NCBI GenBank assembly: GCA_026004795.1 | Contig: BPJV01000006.1 | Coordinates: 186,001 to 250,000 of the forward strand | Direction: 5' to 3' | From: Pirellulaceae bacterium | GTDB taxonomy: Bacteria; Planctomycetota; Planctomycetia; Pirellulales; Pirellulaceae | Length of the DNA: 64,000 nt | Part shown: positions 23,782 to 33,278 of the stretch, in pieces | Layout of the letters: each line of letters opens with the position of its first letter | Numbering within the stretch: position 1 is the stretch's first letter | The notes under the pieces: generated by a model | What the model was told of the DNA's origin: nothing | Database searches by the model: none | The model's input: only the letters and a program-made list of their open reading frames with translations | Made by a program: the position numbers and the translations under genes

Positions 23782-24942
23782 AGGATGGGATCCGAACGTG
23801 AGTAGTTAGGAAAAGCGCTCGATTGTTCATTCAGCAGGCACGCCCTGGGCCTTACAGCCCGGAAGCACACGCCCCTGCGACCAGGCGCAAAGGTTACTGC
23901 CACAGATTCCTGATCAGAGTGTTTAGTCTATTTGCGAGTCGGAACGACGTCAAACTTTTCGCCCCAGATCGCCCGCCTTTCCTCGCCGCTGCCAACTTTT
24001 TCTGCCCGCAAAACCCGCACGTGCCCTACCAGCATTCATGCGAAGGCCCCCGACGCTCTCTCAAAGGAGGGAAGCCCCTTACAAAAAAGAGGGGACATGA
24101 TGCCGAGCCCTCGCACCGGTTTCCACAAAATCCTCACCAAATTCCTCCAACGGCGCTCACCGGATTCGCCCCCATGCGTGACCGTGTGACCGTGTGACCG
24201 TGTGTCTGGAAGACCGTGAGACCGTGAGACCGTGTTTAGCCGTGCCCTGGTCGTCGCAGCCTCGAAGGCCGTGCCCTTATCGACCGTGACGGAGAACTCG
24301 CGGGCTTCCTTTTCTGCTGTTACTGCTGCTACTGCTGCTGCGACGGCGGCGACGAGGAGCGCCCGTCCGACCTCGGTGGTTGCTGAAGCCCTTACCTGCT
24401 TGGGCTCCCCCCGAAGCGTTTGCCCATCCATAGCGGTACTGCTACCGTGCCGTGGACCAGATCATGGGCCGGTCAGCGTCACGGTGCCCGCGACTATCCA
24501 ATTGTTTCCTTTCCCGTTTCTCGTCGCCGACCTCCGGGCGAGGCTGGAGGGACGCAACATCGCTCGGCTGAACCGACAAATGGATACTGCTCATGAGAAT
24601 GGACTGGATTTGGGGGTAACGCGATGGATTTGGCAGGAGAGCGATGGCAATGCGGGGAACCACAACTGGCGCTTCCATGGCTGACCCCCGTGAAGTTTTG
24701 CCACCGCCCTCCTCCTTCCTTCACCCGGGAATCGCCGGCAGACCGGCAGATGAACTCGGCATTCCCCCTACCCAGCAGGATGTTCTGGATTTAAAATTCG
24801 TAACTCCGCCTACCGGCGTGAAGGCGTGTTCGGCTTTGTTGGTCCTCGGTGGCCCCAACCGGTGCACCTGGTCGAATTGCACCGCGGACAATTCGCGCAT
24901 CAAATGGAACATTTGGGAATCGTCGTCGCGCGAGTGCAATCT
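23782..24942. other. Non-coding stretch with an octamer array
   Basis: About 1.16 kb without a supportable gene. It contains the ACCGTGTG/ACCGTGAG array at 24181-24236 and, at about 24312-24350, a GCTGCT-rich run. The open frames here are composition artefacts: low-complexity Ala/Thr or Ser/Pro, with no domain. It ends at the tRNA-Arg gene. Confidence 0.5.
24181..24236. repeat. Array of seven octamers (ACCGTGNN)
   Basis: Seven consecutive 8-base units: ACCGTGTG three times, one degenerate TCTGGAAG, ACCGTGAG twice, ACCGTGTT once. The period is exact. Eight is not a multiple of three, so it is unlikely to be coding. It may be a slippage-prone minisatellite. Confidence 0.85.
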
Positions 24943-25016
24943 GTCTCCGTAGCTCAACTGGATAGAGCGTCGGCCTCCGGAGCCGAAGGTTGTGGGTTCG
25001 AATCCCGCCGGAGATA
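24943..25016 (+). tRNA. tRNA-Arg (anticodon CCG)
   Basis: A complete cloverleaf of 74 bases. Acceptor GTCTCCG pairs with CGGAGAT (first pair G-U), D arm GCTC/GAGC, anticodon stem TCGGC/GCCGA with loop CTCCGGA giving anticodon CCG, T arm GTGGG/CCCGC with loop TTCGAAT, discriminator A. It reads CGG arginine codons. CCA is not encoded. It stands alone between non-coding stretches; no integrase is next to it. Confidence 0.93.
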
Positions 25017-25456
25017 CTCAACACTCCTCCGTTGGTACCGGAAGCCGCGCTTGGTTGAGGTGCATCACCTCATGATCTCAAGGCGCAGTCCCCTTGTTGC
25101 GATCGCCAGTATTGGTCGGTGGGGCAATCATTGCCTCTCCCGGCGAAGATTTTCCTCCGGTGATTGCCCCACCCTTCGGCGGCGTTCCTCTTGGCACCAG
25201 CTGGCTTTCACGGCCCGGCAACGCTGGTGACCATCTCCGCAGCGTCTAGGGTAGGGAACTTGCAACCGGGACCGCTAGCCAGCTTGGTCACTGGTCGGCG
25301 GCAGCATCGAGCCGGTCGCCCGTGGAGCGCCGCAGGTGCCCGCCAGTCGCTCGCCGACCAAAGCGCGAACCTGTTCTGTAGCTCTCGCTATTTGCCGGTG
25401 GCAGCAGAACTTGCCCGCACCGGTCGGCGTGGCGCAAGTCGAACCGCGCCTTATTG
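25017..25456. other. Intergenic stretch, no gene seen
   Basis: About 440 bases between tRNA-Arg and the convergent oxidoreductase gene. No domain, terminator or repeat was recognised. No phage or transposon remnant or duplicated tRNA 3' end was seen, so the tRNA is probably not in use as an attachment site. Confidence 0.4.
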
Positions 25457-26500
25457 CTAGGCCAGACGGACCTTCTGTCCGCTCTGTGCGCTTTGATAGA
25501 CGGCGCAGATCAATTCCACGCTGCGACGCCCTTCATATCCGTCGATCAACGGTGGTCGGCCTTCCTGTAGCGCCGCCAGGAAATCGCGAAACAGGGCGGC
25601 ATGCCCATGGTGCCCAATGGCAGCGGGATCAGCCGCCCCGCCACCGGTCTTCGTCTTGCCGATCATCGCCTTGCGAAACGCTTCGTCTTCAGCAGTTTCG
25701 TTGGCAAACTCCCATTTGATGATGTCCTCTTCTTCGAGGATGGCGGTACCATGGGAGCCGGAGAGCTCGATTTTCTTCAGCGATCCGGGATAGGCAGCCG
25801 TGGTGGCCTCGATCACCCCCAACGCTCCGTTGGCGAACCGTAAGCTGGCAGTGGCCACATCCTCCACCTCGATGCGCTCGTGCGCGACGGTGGCCGTATG
25901 CGCCATGACCTCTTGCACGGACCCCATGAGCCACAGCAACAAATCGACACTGTGGATGGCTTGATTCATCAATGCTCCGCCACCATCGAGCTGCCACGTT
26001 CCGCGCCAGGCACCGCTGTCGTAATACTCCTGGGTGCGGTACCACTTTACGTAAGCGTCGCCGAGGGCAAGCTTCCCAAAGCGTCCTGCCTCCACCGCCC
26101 GCTTCATCGCTTGGCTCGATTCATGAAACCGCGAGGGGAAGATGGTCGCCAACTGCACCCCCGCCTGCTCACACGCCTGGATCATCTGATCACAACGATC
26201 GACGGTCACTTCGAGCGGTTTCTCAACGATGACATGCTTCCCGGCCTGCGCCGCGGCCAAACATGGCTCCAGGTGCGCCCCGCTCGGCGTGCAAATGGTC
26301 ACCACCTGAACCCGCGCATCGGCAAGCATCGCCTCCAACTGCTCGTAGGCGGTACAGCCGAATTGGTCGGCAAACTTTTGGGCCGACTCAGGATTCCTAC
26401 TGTGGCAGGCAACAAGCTCAGCTCCTTCGATCTCCGCCAGGGCTTGCGCGTGAAATCGAGCGATCATGCCACAACCGATAACACCGAATCCGATCGTCAT
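25457..26500 (-). CDS. Gfo/Idh/MocA family NAD(P)-dependent oxidoreductase
   Basis: A 347-aa sugar or inositol dehydrogenase-like enzyme. The Rossmann fold starts at once with GVIGCGMIARFH (residues 6-16). VEKPLE is the family's conserved EKP motif, and KWYR plus GGGALMNQAIHSVDLLLWLMG are typical of the substrate domain, with the likely catalytic His in that last helix. The substrate cannot be told; these enzymes are numerous in planctomycetes and act on sugars and sugar acids. The ATG at 26500 (MTIGFGVIG) is chosen over an upstream start at 26521, since the fold starts immediately and GAGGAC precedes it. The RNase D gene lies 39 bases upstream on the same strand and may be co-transcribed. 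Confidence 0.88.
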   Translation of the reverse strand: MTIGFGVIGCGMIARFHAQALAEIEGAELVACHSRNPESAQKFADQFGCTAYEQLEAMLADARVQVVTICTPSGAHLEPCLAAAQAGKHVIVEKPLEVTVDRCDQMIQACEQAGVQLATIFPSRFHESSQAMKRAVEAGRFGKLALGDAYVKWYRTQEYYDSGAWRGTWQLDGGGALMNQAIHSVDLLLWLMGSVQEVMAHTATVAHERIEVEDVATASLRFANGALGVIEATTAAYPGSLKKIELSGSHGTAILEEEDIIKWEFANETAEDEAFRKAMIGKTKTGGGAADPAAIGHHGHAALFRDFLAALQEGRPPLIDGYEGRRSVELICAVYQSAQSGQKVRLA

Positions 26501-26539
26501 CGTTCTTTGTCCTCGTCCCACAAGGTAAATTAAGGTGTG

Positions 26540-27763
26540 TCAAGAGGTTCTTGGCTCGGGAGTCGTCTCCTCTCCCGCTGCCACATCGCATAACTCCAAT
26601 GGCATCTCGGCTTCCGGGTCGCCAACTCGTAGGGCCTGCTGCCCTCGAAAAATCCGCTCCAGCGGTTCACCGATCAGCTTGCCTCGCCAGCTTTTCAACA
26701 GGTCCGGCAGGGGGCGTTGGCCGGGCCCCTCGCCGCCATCGTCGCCCAACCAGTAGCCGATCAGTTTCCCCACGTCATCGGAAGAGCCCACGATGCCCGG
26801 GGCGATCCGATGACTGCGGCACAGATAGGCCATGGCCGCCGAGAGGAACTGCTGCAGCAGCGACGCGTGCCTGGAGCGGGGCGTGCCACGTTGCCAGGGC
26901 ATCTCTGCCGGAGGAGCAGCCGTCAACCCTCGTTCAATACACTGGGCGATCTCCGGAAGGAATCGCTTAAAACCTTGATGGTGCAAGCCTCGTACGTGGG
27001 CGATCTTCTTCGGGTCGGAGACGCCACGCCGCGCTAGCTCGACGATCAAATCATCGCGCAACACGCGTCGGGGAGGCAAGTTTTTTTGTTGCGCGCGGCG
27101 CTCGCGCCAGCGCCACAACTCCCGGGCAATGGACAGCCCTTCCGGAGAGAGCGCTTGCACGCCCGACAAACGAATCCACCCTTCTTGCTTCTGGGTTTCC
27201 ACCAGCCGTTGTTGCCGCATGAGCAGCTCATCATGCAACCACGTGTCCCGCCCCGCTTCCCGTAGCTGCTCGGCCAAACGATCATAGAGAGCATGGAGAT
27301 GATAAACATCCAAAGCCGCGTAGTTCAGCTGCGATCGGGTCAAAGGACGCGTGCGCCAATTCGTTCGCGTCTCGCCCTTGGGAGCCCGTATCCCCAATTC
27401 CCGCTGCAACAATTTGCCATAAGAGGCGGGGTATTCGCCTCCCATCATCCCCACAGCCACCTGCACGTCAAACAATTGCGGAATGATGCCTCCGGTGGCC
27501 CGATAGACGAATAGGATCTCTTCTCGCCCCGCATGAACGATGACACGACGTTCCGGATCGCTGAGGAGGTTCCACACGGCGTCGAGAGAAAACCCGGCTT
27601 TGGGGTCGATCAGAAAAACACGCTCCCGCGTCGCCAATTGGACGAGGCACAGATCCGGTTGATAACAATCCTCGGCCACAAATTCCGTGTCGTAGGCGAT
27701 CGACGGTGCGGCTTGGAGCACTTCCAATGCATCCGCGAAGCCTTGCGCGTCGTCGATTAGCAT
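26540..27763 (-). CDS. rnd: Ribonuclease D-like 3'-5' exonuclease with HRDC domain
   Basis: About 407 aa. The DEDDy exonuclease domain shows DTEF (D25, E27) for Exo I and YAALDVYHL for Exo III with the tyrosine in place. The Exo II position reads HAGREE where E. coli RNase D has HAGSED, so the second-shell aspartate appears to be Glu82. An HRDC-like helical domain follows (about 195-290, with LSPEGLSIARELWRWRE and the HVRGLH motif), then a second helical part. Role: trimming tRNA and other structured RNA 3' ends. The ATG at 27763 is preferred to a TTG at 27790, because the family fold begins within a few residues of it. It lies just upstream of the oxidoreductase gene. Confidence 0.85.
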   Translation of the reverse strand: MLIDDAQGFADALEVLQAAPSIAYDTEFVAEDCYQPDLCLVQLATRERVFLIDPKAGFSLDAVWNLLSDPERRVIVHAGREEILFVYRATGGIIPQLFDVQVAVGMMGGEYPASYGKLLQRELGIRAPKGETRTNWRTRPLTRSQLNYAALDVYHLHALYDRLAEQLREAGRDTWLHDELLMRQQRLVETQKQEGWIRLSGVQALSPEGLSIARELWRWRERRAQQKNLPPRRVLRDDLIVELARRGVSDPKKIAHVRGLHHQGFKRFLPEIAQCIERGLTAAPPAEMPWQRGTPRSRHASLLQQFLSAAMAYLCRSHRIAPGIVGSSDDVGKLIGYWLGDDGGEGPGQRPLPDLLKSWRGKLIGEPLERIFRGQQALRVGDPEAEMPLELCDVAAGEETTPEPRTS

Positions 27764-28379
27764 GTATTCCAAGTTTTTCTCACGACTCAACGGCTTGCTC
27801 TCGGTCGAAGCAATACAAACCAGGTCCAGTTACCACAGTCTCCAACAGCGATAACGGAAATCGTGCGTCGCCGGTCGCCCGCCCGCTTGCGGACCGGCGA
27901 GTCCACCGGGCGCTTCTGCAGCCTTGGTCGCACTGGCCCCAGTTCCGTTACCTGCCGGTGCTTCTCCACCACCGTGCCTCTGCTCGGCCCCTTACCGAAT
28001 CGGGGAGCCAACCCATATTTTGGGACGGCGCGAGGATCGCTCATTAGAACCACTGCAGGGGACTTTGCCAAGTTGGGGCGAGCGAGCCACGCAGCGCGGT
28101 TCGCGCCGCCAGGTGCCCCCTAAGCAAGATGAAGCCCACGACCACCGACAATCGCCGCACCAGAATCGGTGTCGGCAACGGGGGCTAGCGTTCTGCCGCC
28201 CGTGGAAGCAGCAACAGGGAACTGATACACGGCGATTGGTCCACCTGGGGGGCGTGCCATGCGCCGGTGGCATTCATCATCTTGCCCGGGACGGATAACA
28301 TAGCGGCTCAATGGAACGAATCCCCGTAAACGTTTCTCGGCGCCACCCTGGAGACGGCGACGATCGGCGAGGTGTGTAC
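27764..28379. other. Divergent intergenic stretch
   Basis: About 615 bases between the divergent RNase D and aldo/keto reductase genes. It must hold both promoters, but no convincing hexamer pair was found. Open frames here show no domain. The reductase frame itself is open from 28311, but the part before 28380 does not resemble the family. Confidence 0.4.
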
Positions 28380-29375
28380 ATGGAAAATAAACAAGAAAAT
28401 AGCTGGCTGCAGGTTGGATCCAACGGGCGATTGCCCACTGTCGGACTCGGGTTGTGGAAGATCCCTGAAGACGATGCGGCGGACGTCGTCTATCAGGCAA
28501 TCGCCATGGGATACCGGCACCTCGATTCGGCGTGTGATTACGGCAACGAACGTCAGGTAGGCGAAGGGATTCGTCGCGCGCTCGAGGAGGGGATCTGTAC
28601 CCGCCAGCAGTTGTGGGTGACGAGCAAGTTGTGGAATACCTATCATCGCGGTGAACACGTCCGTCCGGCGGTAGAGCGGACGCTTCGCGATCTGGGGCTG
28701 GAGTATCTCGACTTGTACCTGATCCATTTCCCCATCGCCCTGCGGTATGTTCCCATGGAGCAACGTTATCCGCCGGGATGGGTGTACAATCCCGATCAAC
28801 CCGACGCGCGCATGGAACCCGATCCGGTCCCCCTTCAAGAAACTTGGCAGGCGATGGAGGCATTGCAGCGTTCCGGAATGGTCCGCCATATTGGTGTGAG
28901 CAACTTCAACTGCTCCCTACTGCAAGACCTCCTTTCCTATGCCGAGATCAAGCCCGCTGTCCTGCAGGTGGAATCCCATCCGTATTTGGCGCAGCCTCGG
29001 CTGTTGCGATTTTGTCAGGAACAAGGGATCGCTTTTACCGCCTTTTCTCCGCTAGGTGCCGGTTCCTATGTGCCGCTGGGTATGGCGGCGCCGGGCGATT
29101 CAGTTCTTCAAGAACCTGTCATCGGCAAGATCGCCCAAGAACTTGGTAAAACACCGGCTCAAGTCGTCTTGCGATGGGGCGTTCAGCGAGGAACGGCAGT
29201 GATCCCCAAGTCGGTTCACGAGGCACGATTGCGAGAGAATCTCAACCTGTTCGATTTCAAGCTGATCGACGAACAGATGGAGGCCATCTCGGCGTTGGAC
29301 CGCAATCGGCGATTCAACGACCCGGGGGTGTTCTGCGAGCAGGCCTTCGGGTGCTTTTATCCTATCTTTGACTAA
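28380..29375 (+). CDS. Aldo/keto reductase
   Basis: A 331-aa NAD(P)H-dependent carbonyl reductase with the (beta/alpha)8 fold, close in length and motifs to xylose/aldose reductases. The catalytic tetrad is present: D49 (RHLDSACDYGNE), Y54, K83 (VTSKLWN) and H116 (YLIHFP). GVSNFNC and the cofactor-binding VIPKSVHEARLRENL follow near the C-terminus. The ATG at 28380 is favoured because GAGGTG precedes it and the protein then starts like its relatives; a longer frame opens at 28311. The inositol monophosphatase-like gene follows 89 bases downstream on the same strand, hinting at a small sugar/polyol operon. Confidence 0.92.
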   Translation: MENKQENSWLQVGSNGRLPTVGLGLWKIPEDDAADVVYQAIAMGYRHLDSACDYGNERQVGEGIRRALEEGICTRQQLWVTSKLWNTYHRGEHVRPAVERTLRDLGLEYLDLYLIHFPIALRYVPMEQRYPPGWVYNPDQPDARMEPDPVPLQETWQAMEALQRSGMVRHIGVSNFNCSLLQDLLSYAEIKPAVLQVESHPYLAQPRLLRFCQEQGIAFTAFSPLGAGSYVPLGMAAPGDSVLQEPVIGKIAQELGKTPAQVVLRWGVQRGTAVIPKSVHEARLRENLNLFDFKLIDEQMEAISALDRNRRFNDPGVFCEQAFGCFYPIFD

Positions 29376-29464
29376 GGAGACCGGAACGCGGTTGACCTCT
29401 GGCCACGTCGCCGGTGGTGCGCCGAGTAGCCCTTTCCGAACGTTGTACCCGATGGACCTACGCC

Positions 29465-30280
29465 ATGAGTTCTGAAAACACTTTTGCCGGAGCAATGGAT
29501 GCGGCTTGTGATGCCGCCCGCGCTGCCGGACGAATTCTCCGTGATCGACTTGGAAAAGTGGCCGCCAAAGAGAAAGCCCCCGCCGATTTGGTGACTGAAG
29601 CGGATACGGCGGCACAGGCGGCGATCGCCGACATCGTGCGCAGCCGGTTCCCCCGTTATGCTTTTCTAGGCGAAGAGTCCCCGCCTCAACAACGGGAGGA
29701 AGCCGCGGCTAGTGGGGCTCCATTGTGGATCGTCGACCCCCTGGACGGCACGGCCAACTACGTCCATCGACTGGGAGGCTTTTCCGTCTCCATTGCCCTG
29801 TGCGTCGAGGGCCAACCACGTTTAGGAGTCGTGTTCGATCCGCTGGCAAACGTGATGTACAAAGCCCAGGTCGGCGGCAGGGCGACCAAGAACGGTCGCC
29901 CCTTGTCGGTCAGCGGCTGTTCCCAGTTGCGATCGGCCATGGTCTGCTGCAGCTTTCGCCCCGGAGTACGGCGAAGCGACCCGGAGGTGGATCAGTTCCT
30001 CAACATCTTGGAGTCGGCCCAAACGATCCGCCGCCTCGGATCGGCAGCATTGAATCTCTGCTACCTGGCAGAAGGATGCTTGGATGCCTATTGGGCCACA
30101 TCGGTCAAGGTGTGGGATGTCGCGGCCGGATACCTGATTGCCCACCTGGCTGGCGCCCACATCACCAACCCCGAAGGAGAGCCGTTCGATCTGTGGCACC
30201 CCCGACTATTGGCCACCGCCTCGAACGAACTCCATGAGGAGCTGCTCTGCTGCTTGCATACCACGGAAAAACTCAGGTGA
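29465..30280 (+). CDS. Inositol monophosphatase family protein
   Basis: About 271 aa, a Mg-dependent, Li-sensitive type phosphatase. Motifs: GEES near residue 72, the signature DPLDGTANYVH near 95-105, and the C-terminal VWDVAAGYLIAHLAGA, which supplies the last metal ligand. Substrates of the family include inositol-1-phosphate, histidinol phosphate and 3'-phosphoadenosine phosphate; context does not settle it. The start at 29465 (MSSENTF) is chosen over 29414 because the earlier residues look unlike the family. The gene ends with an 8-base convergent overlap with the CBM9-like gene on the other strand. Confidence 0.88.
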   Translation: MSSENTFAGAMDAACDAARAAGRILRDRLGKVAAKEKAPADLVTEADTAAQAAIADIVRSRFPRYAFLGEESPPQQREEAAASGAPLWIVDPLDGTANYVHRLGGFSVSIALCVEGQPRLGVVFDPLANVMYKAQVGGRATKNGRPLSVSGCSQLRSAMVCCSFRPGVRRSDPEVDQFLNILESAQTIRRLGSAALNLCYLAEGCLDAYWATSVKVWDVAAGYLIAHLAGAHITNPEGEPFDLWHPRLLATASNELHEELLCCLHTTEKLR

Positions 30281-30953
30281 GCAATCGCCATCGCGCCCAC
30301 AGGGCAGGCACTTCCTCTATTGGAAATCCCGGCGACGTGGCCAAAGCCTGCCACCCCAACTCCCGATCCTGGACGCCATAGTACAAACCGATTTCTGGAA
30401 AGTCGGCAGTATCCAGCCCGTAGAGGACGTCGGTGTGGATGGCCGCCACCACGCGATACCTTCCCTCGACCAACCGCGCTCGAACTGCGAACAGATCATC
30501 CGGAGGTGGCGGGGGATGGTCCGTAGCTCGCGGGATCACTCCCCACGTCGCAAACGGGCGGTCCGCTTTTCGCCCCTTCCCCAAGGGACAAAACGCGAAG
30601 CGATGGCAAAACTGGTTGGCCCGCTGTAGATCGGCACTGAACCGAGTATTGATCCATACATGCAACCCATCGCTGTCCTCCGGTCGGGATTCACGACACC
30701 AGGGCAACTGCCGCTTTCCCTGCACGTCCACCTGGAAGAAAAAAGCGTTGGCCCCCACCGCTAGGCGAACCTGAGCAAATTTCGGCTGACCGGCCAACTC
30801 ACTGGTCAAACAAGGCACAATGGCTTCATCGGGCAGCGGCTCGGGATGGAACGAGAACTGCCGATCCAGCCGCCATGCCGTCAGCCGCAGGCGCAGTAAC
30901 ACCCCGGGCTCAATCACTCTGGCAGGATCATCGCCTGATGCCACATCCCCCAC
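30273..30953 (-). CDS. CBM9-like (DOMON-fold) domain protein
   Basis: A 226-aa protein that appears to be one beta-sandwich of the carbohydrate-binding module 9 type used as a stand-alone protein: FAQVRLAVGANAFFFQVDVQGK, DSDGLHVWINTR, and a C-terminal DFPEIGLYYGVQDRELG. It has no evident signal peptide. An internal PPPPPDD turn lies near residue 150. Similar stand-alone proteins occur often in planctomycetes; ligand and role are unknown. GTG at 30953 is the likely start, with GGAGAGGTAGG upstream. Its 3' end overlaps the 3' end of the convergent phosphatase gene by 8 bases. Confidence 0.6.
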   Translation of the reverse strand: MGDVASGDDPARVIEPGVLLRLRLTAWRLDRQFSFHPEPLPDEAIVPCLTSELAGQPKFAQVRLAVGANAFFFQVDVQGKRQLPWCRESRPEDSDGLHVWINTRFSADLQRANQFCHRFAFCPLGKGRKADRPFATWGVIPRATDHPPPPPDDLFAVRARLVEGRYRVVAAIHTDVLYGLDTADFPEIGLYYGVQDRELGWQALATSPGFPIEEVPALWARWRLLT

Positions 30954-31044
30954 CGCTTACCTACCTCTCCGCCTGACCCAAGCCCATCGAATTCCCATCA
31001 TCCCCAAGCGTCATCGTAAACCGCTGCCGCTATACCCCCGAAGA

Positions 31045-31596
31045 CTACTTCTTACCTTGAGCACGTTTTTGCCGAAAAAAATGAGTCAGCAGAGCCCCGC
31101 AATCGGCCGCCATAACTCCTGACGTTACCTGACATCGATGATTCAAGCGTGCGTCGTCGAGCAATCGATACAGGCTATCGACGGCTCCAGCCTTCGGATC
31201 AGCAGCCCCGTAAACCACGCGCGGAATCCGCGACTGCAGGATGGCTCCCGCACACATCGGACATGGTTCCAACGTAACATACAAGGTGCAGCCCTCAAGA
31301 CGCCAGCTTCCCACGGCTGCAGCCGCTTGAGTAATGGCAATCATCTCCGCGTGGGCCGTCGGATCGTGTAGCGCTTCACGCTGGTTCCACCCCGCACCGA
31401 TCACTCGCTTCTGGCACACGATCAGTGCCCCCACCGGCACTTCGTCTTGCTCCATGGCGTGGATGGCTAACTGCAAGGCACGCCGCATGAAGTGCTGATC
31501 CTCGCTGTAATCACTACAGTCGGCATTAGAAGCTGGCGCGTGGCCAAGCGGCCAACCGGGCTGCTGATCAGACGATGAGAATTCGGAGTCGACCAA
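31045..31596 (-). CDS. tadA: tRNA adenosine(34) deaminase
   Basis: Converts A34 to inosine in the wobble position of tRNA-Arg(ACG). The zinc deaminase motifs are complete: HAEMIAI with the proton-shuttle Glu, and PCPMCAGAI with two Cys ligands; ARNPRVVYG-like text appears as [16 protein letters not shown]. The core starts at [11 protein letters not shown], so the first about 35 residues (Ser/Pro-rich) are an extension beyond the family's usual start. The only in-frame initiator that retains the conserved first helix is TTG at 31596, 10 bases after the DUF1080 gene's stop; start uncertain. The C-terminus AQGKK is short. It is read with the upstream DUF1080 gene. Confidence 0.9.
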   Translation of the reverse strand: MVDSEFSSSDQQPGWPLGHAPASNADCSDYSEDQHFMRRALQLAIHAMEQDEVPVGALIVCQKRVIGAGWNQREALHDPTAHAEMIAITQAAAAVGSWRLEGCTLYVTLEPCPMCAGAILQSRIPRVVYGAADPKAGAVDSLYRLLDDARLNHRCQVTSGVMAADCGALLTHFFRQKRAQGKK

Positions 31597-31606
31597 GGCG
31601 TTGCTC

Positions 31607-32353
31607 TCACTTCGACGGGGCGGACTTCGGGGAAACAGCCAGGGGACGCCAACGAAAGTTGCGCACTGCTGCCTTCGTCATGAAAGTGGCCAGGCCCAGG
31701 GGTTGGTTCGCATACACCTCGATGCGGGTCGAAAACTCGTGGCCTTCCCTCTCTTGACGAAAGAACTCCTCTCCGTCGATCCACACTCGGACATACTCAT
31801 CGTCGACGCGCACCAGGAAACGATACCAACGGTCGTTCTCAAAATCCTCAGCAGTCGTGGTGGCGTTCTCCGAGGCATCGAATCCATCTACACTGCTCAG
31901 ACCAACGATCGTACCGCCCCAGCCACCAGCGATCAACGAACAGAATTCCTCACCCACCGGAAATGTCAAACCACAAAAGAAATCGCGTCCCTCCAACCGG
32001 CTCGCCTCCAAGTAGATCTCGAAGTTCTCCTTAGGAAAATCCTTTCCCAAATAGGTGATGCCATTGAGGGGATCTCCCGCTTCAATTATCAGTTGCTCCC
32101 CATCGCGCCGCACCACTCCTCGCTCCCCATAGTCGGTAATCTCCCATCCACTGAGCCCTTGCGGAGGCAACAGGGGACGCCATCCTTCCTTGTCCGGTTG
32201 GCAACTCGACGTCGTCCACACCTGATTGGCGGGCGGTTTCGAGGGAGCATCGCCCCGCGATTGGTCCGCCTCCTTTTCCTGAGCGAATGCCACTCCGATC
32301 CAACTGGCAATGGCTACCATCACCAGTCCCCAGCATGCCTGCCACTCGCGCAC
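31607..32353 (-). CDS. Exported DUF1080 (3-keto-disaccharide hydrolase-like) protein
   Basis: A 248-aa secreted protein with one DUF1080 domain, a concanavalin-like beta-sandwich common in planctomycetes and linked to 3-keto-glycoside breakdown. Signal peptide: [19 protein letters not shown]. Domain from about residue 60: [46 protein letters not shown], then [23 protein letters not shown]. The frame opens at 32473, but GTG at 32353 is chosen: GGAGGG sits 6 bases before it and the signal peptide begins directly. The tadA gene follows 10 bases downstream and is probably co-transcribed. Enzyme activity is family-based inference. Confidence 0.8.
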   Translation of the reverse strand: MREWQACWGLVMVAIASWIGVAFAQEKEADQSRGDAPSKPPANQVWTTSSCQPDKEGWRPLLPPQGLSGWEITDYGERGVVRRDGEQLIIEAGDPLNGITYLGKDFPKENFEIYLEASRLEGRDFFCGLTFPVGEEFCSLIAGGWGGTIVGLSSVDGFDASENATTTAEDFENDRWYRFLVRVDDEYVRVWIDGEEFFRQEREGHEFSTRIEVYANQPLGLATFMTKAAVRNFRWRPLAVSPKSAPSK

Positions 32354-32783
32354 TTGAAACCCTCCTCTTACCTGCTGGTGCGACGTTTTCCACTTCACGT
32401 CTTCCGGTGGAAACGGACGCCCAGCGATGCGTACCTTTCCGTCAATTCTCTTCCCTTGGCTTCCGATGATCACTGAGGAAGGACCGCCGCAATCGACGGG
32501 GTCAACGTCCCCCAGCTGCCGCCAATCGCTTCATTGTACCCCACTATGTCGGGACGATCAGTACGACCAGCGGCGACTTGGTAGCGTTTCACGTCGATGG
32601 CAATGGTACCTTCGCCTCGCCAGTGGCCGGAATTTCCGACTGGCACGCCAAGCATGTGCGCGGAGCGCAAGGGAGATTACAATTAGTACCAGTATTCCAC
32701 AAATCGCTAAACCTACACGACCATCGATCGCTGGACGTCCATCCACACGGTGGCGATGGTCGCTGGCTGCCTATTGGGGGCCG

Positions 32784-33182
32784 ATGGCCGCACTTATCTT
32801 GATCGCCTACTGGGGAATGCTCGTGGTGGCCACCCACCTGCCAGGGCCCATGCTCCCCCGGGGCGTCGGACATATGGACAAAGTCCTCCACTTCACGGCT
32901 TTTTGCGGATTGAGCCTGCTCCTGGGGTGGACGCTGCGAGTGGATCGCTCGCGCTGGCGCTTTCTGGCGGTCTTGGGGGCCGGTATCGTCTATGCCGGCA
33001 TTGATGAGTTTACTCAGGGCTTCGTCCCCCGTCGGCACCCGGACATCGCGGATTTCGCGGCCGACACCGTCGGCGTATTGATCGGTACCTCAATCTTCGT
33101 CGTCATCGCCTTCCTGGCGACACGCTGGGGAATAGGTGTAGCGTCTCCGGCGGCAGGCTCAGATTCTCCCCGGTCCCCCTGA
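32784..33182 (+). CDS. VanZ-like family membrane protein
   Basis: A small integral-membrane protein with VanZ-type features: DKVLHFTAFCGLSLLLGW, then YAGIDEFTQGFVPRRHPDIADFAADTVGVLIG, the DE-Q and R-x5-D signatures of the family. About four membrane segments are visible (MAALILIAYWGMLVVATHL, the HFTAF helix, FLAVLGAGIVYAGI, VLIGTSIFVVIAFLA). The frame is open from 32427, but the upstream residues have a non-coding look; ATG at 32784 is used, and the true start may be 30-60 bases further upstream at a rare codon. The function of VanZ-like proteins outside glycopeptide resistance is unknown, and no van genes are nearby. Confidence 0.75.
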   Translation: MAALILIAYWGMLVVATHLPGPMLPRGVGHMDKVLHFTAFCGLSLLLGWTLRVDRSRWRFLAVLGAGIVYAGIDEFTQGFVPRRHPDIADFAADTVGVLIGTSIFVVIAFLATRWGIGVASPAAGSDSPRSP

Positions 33183-33278
33183 GCCGATCCGGATCCACTA
33201 CCGAGGCGTGGTTGGCAGCGTCTTGCCGAGGCCAGCGAGGGAAGAAAAATGGCCTCCCGCGAGATCACCATGCGGATT

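Noticed and set aside
24176-24240. Possible CRISPR-like array
   Set aside because: Units are 8 bases with no spacers, so it is a simple tandem repeat.
24943-25456. tRNA-Arg as an integration site
   Set aside because: No integrase gene or duplicated tRNA 3' end was found downstream.
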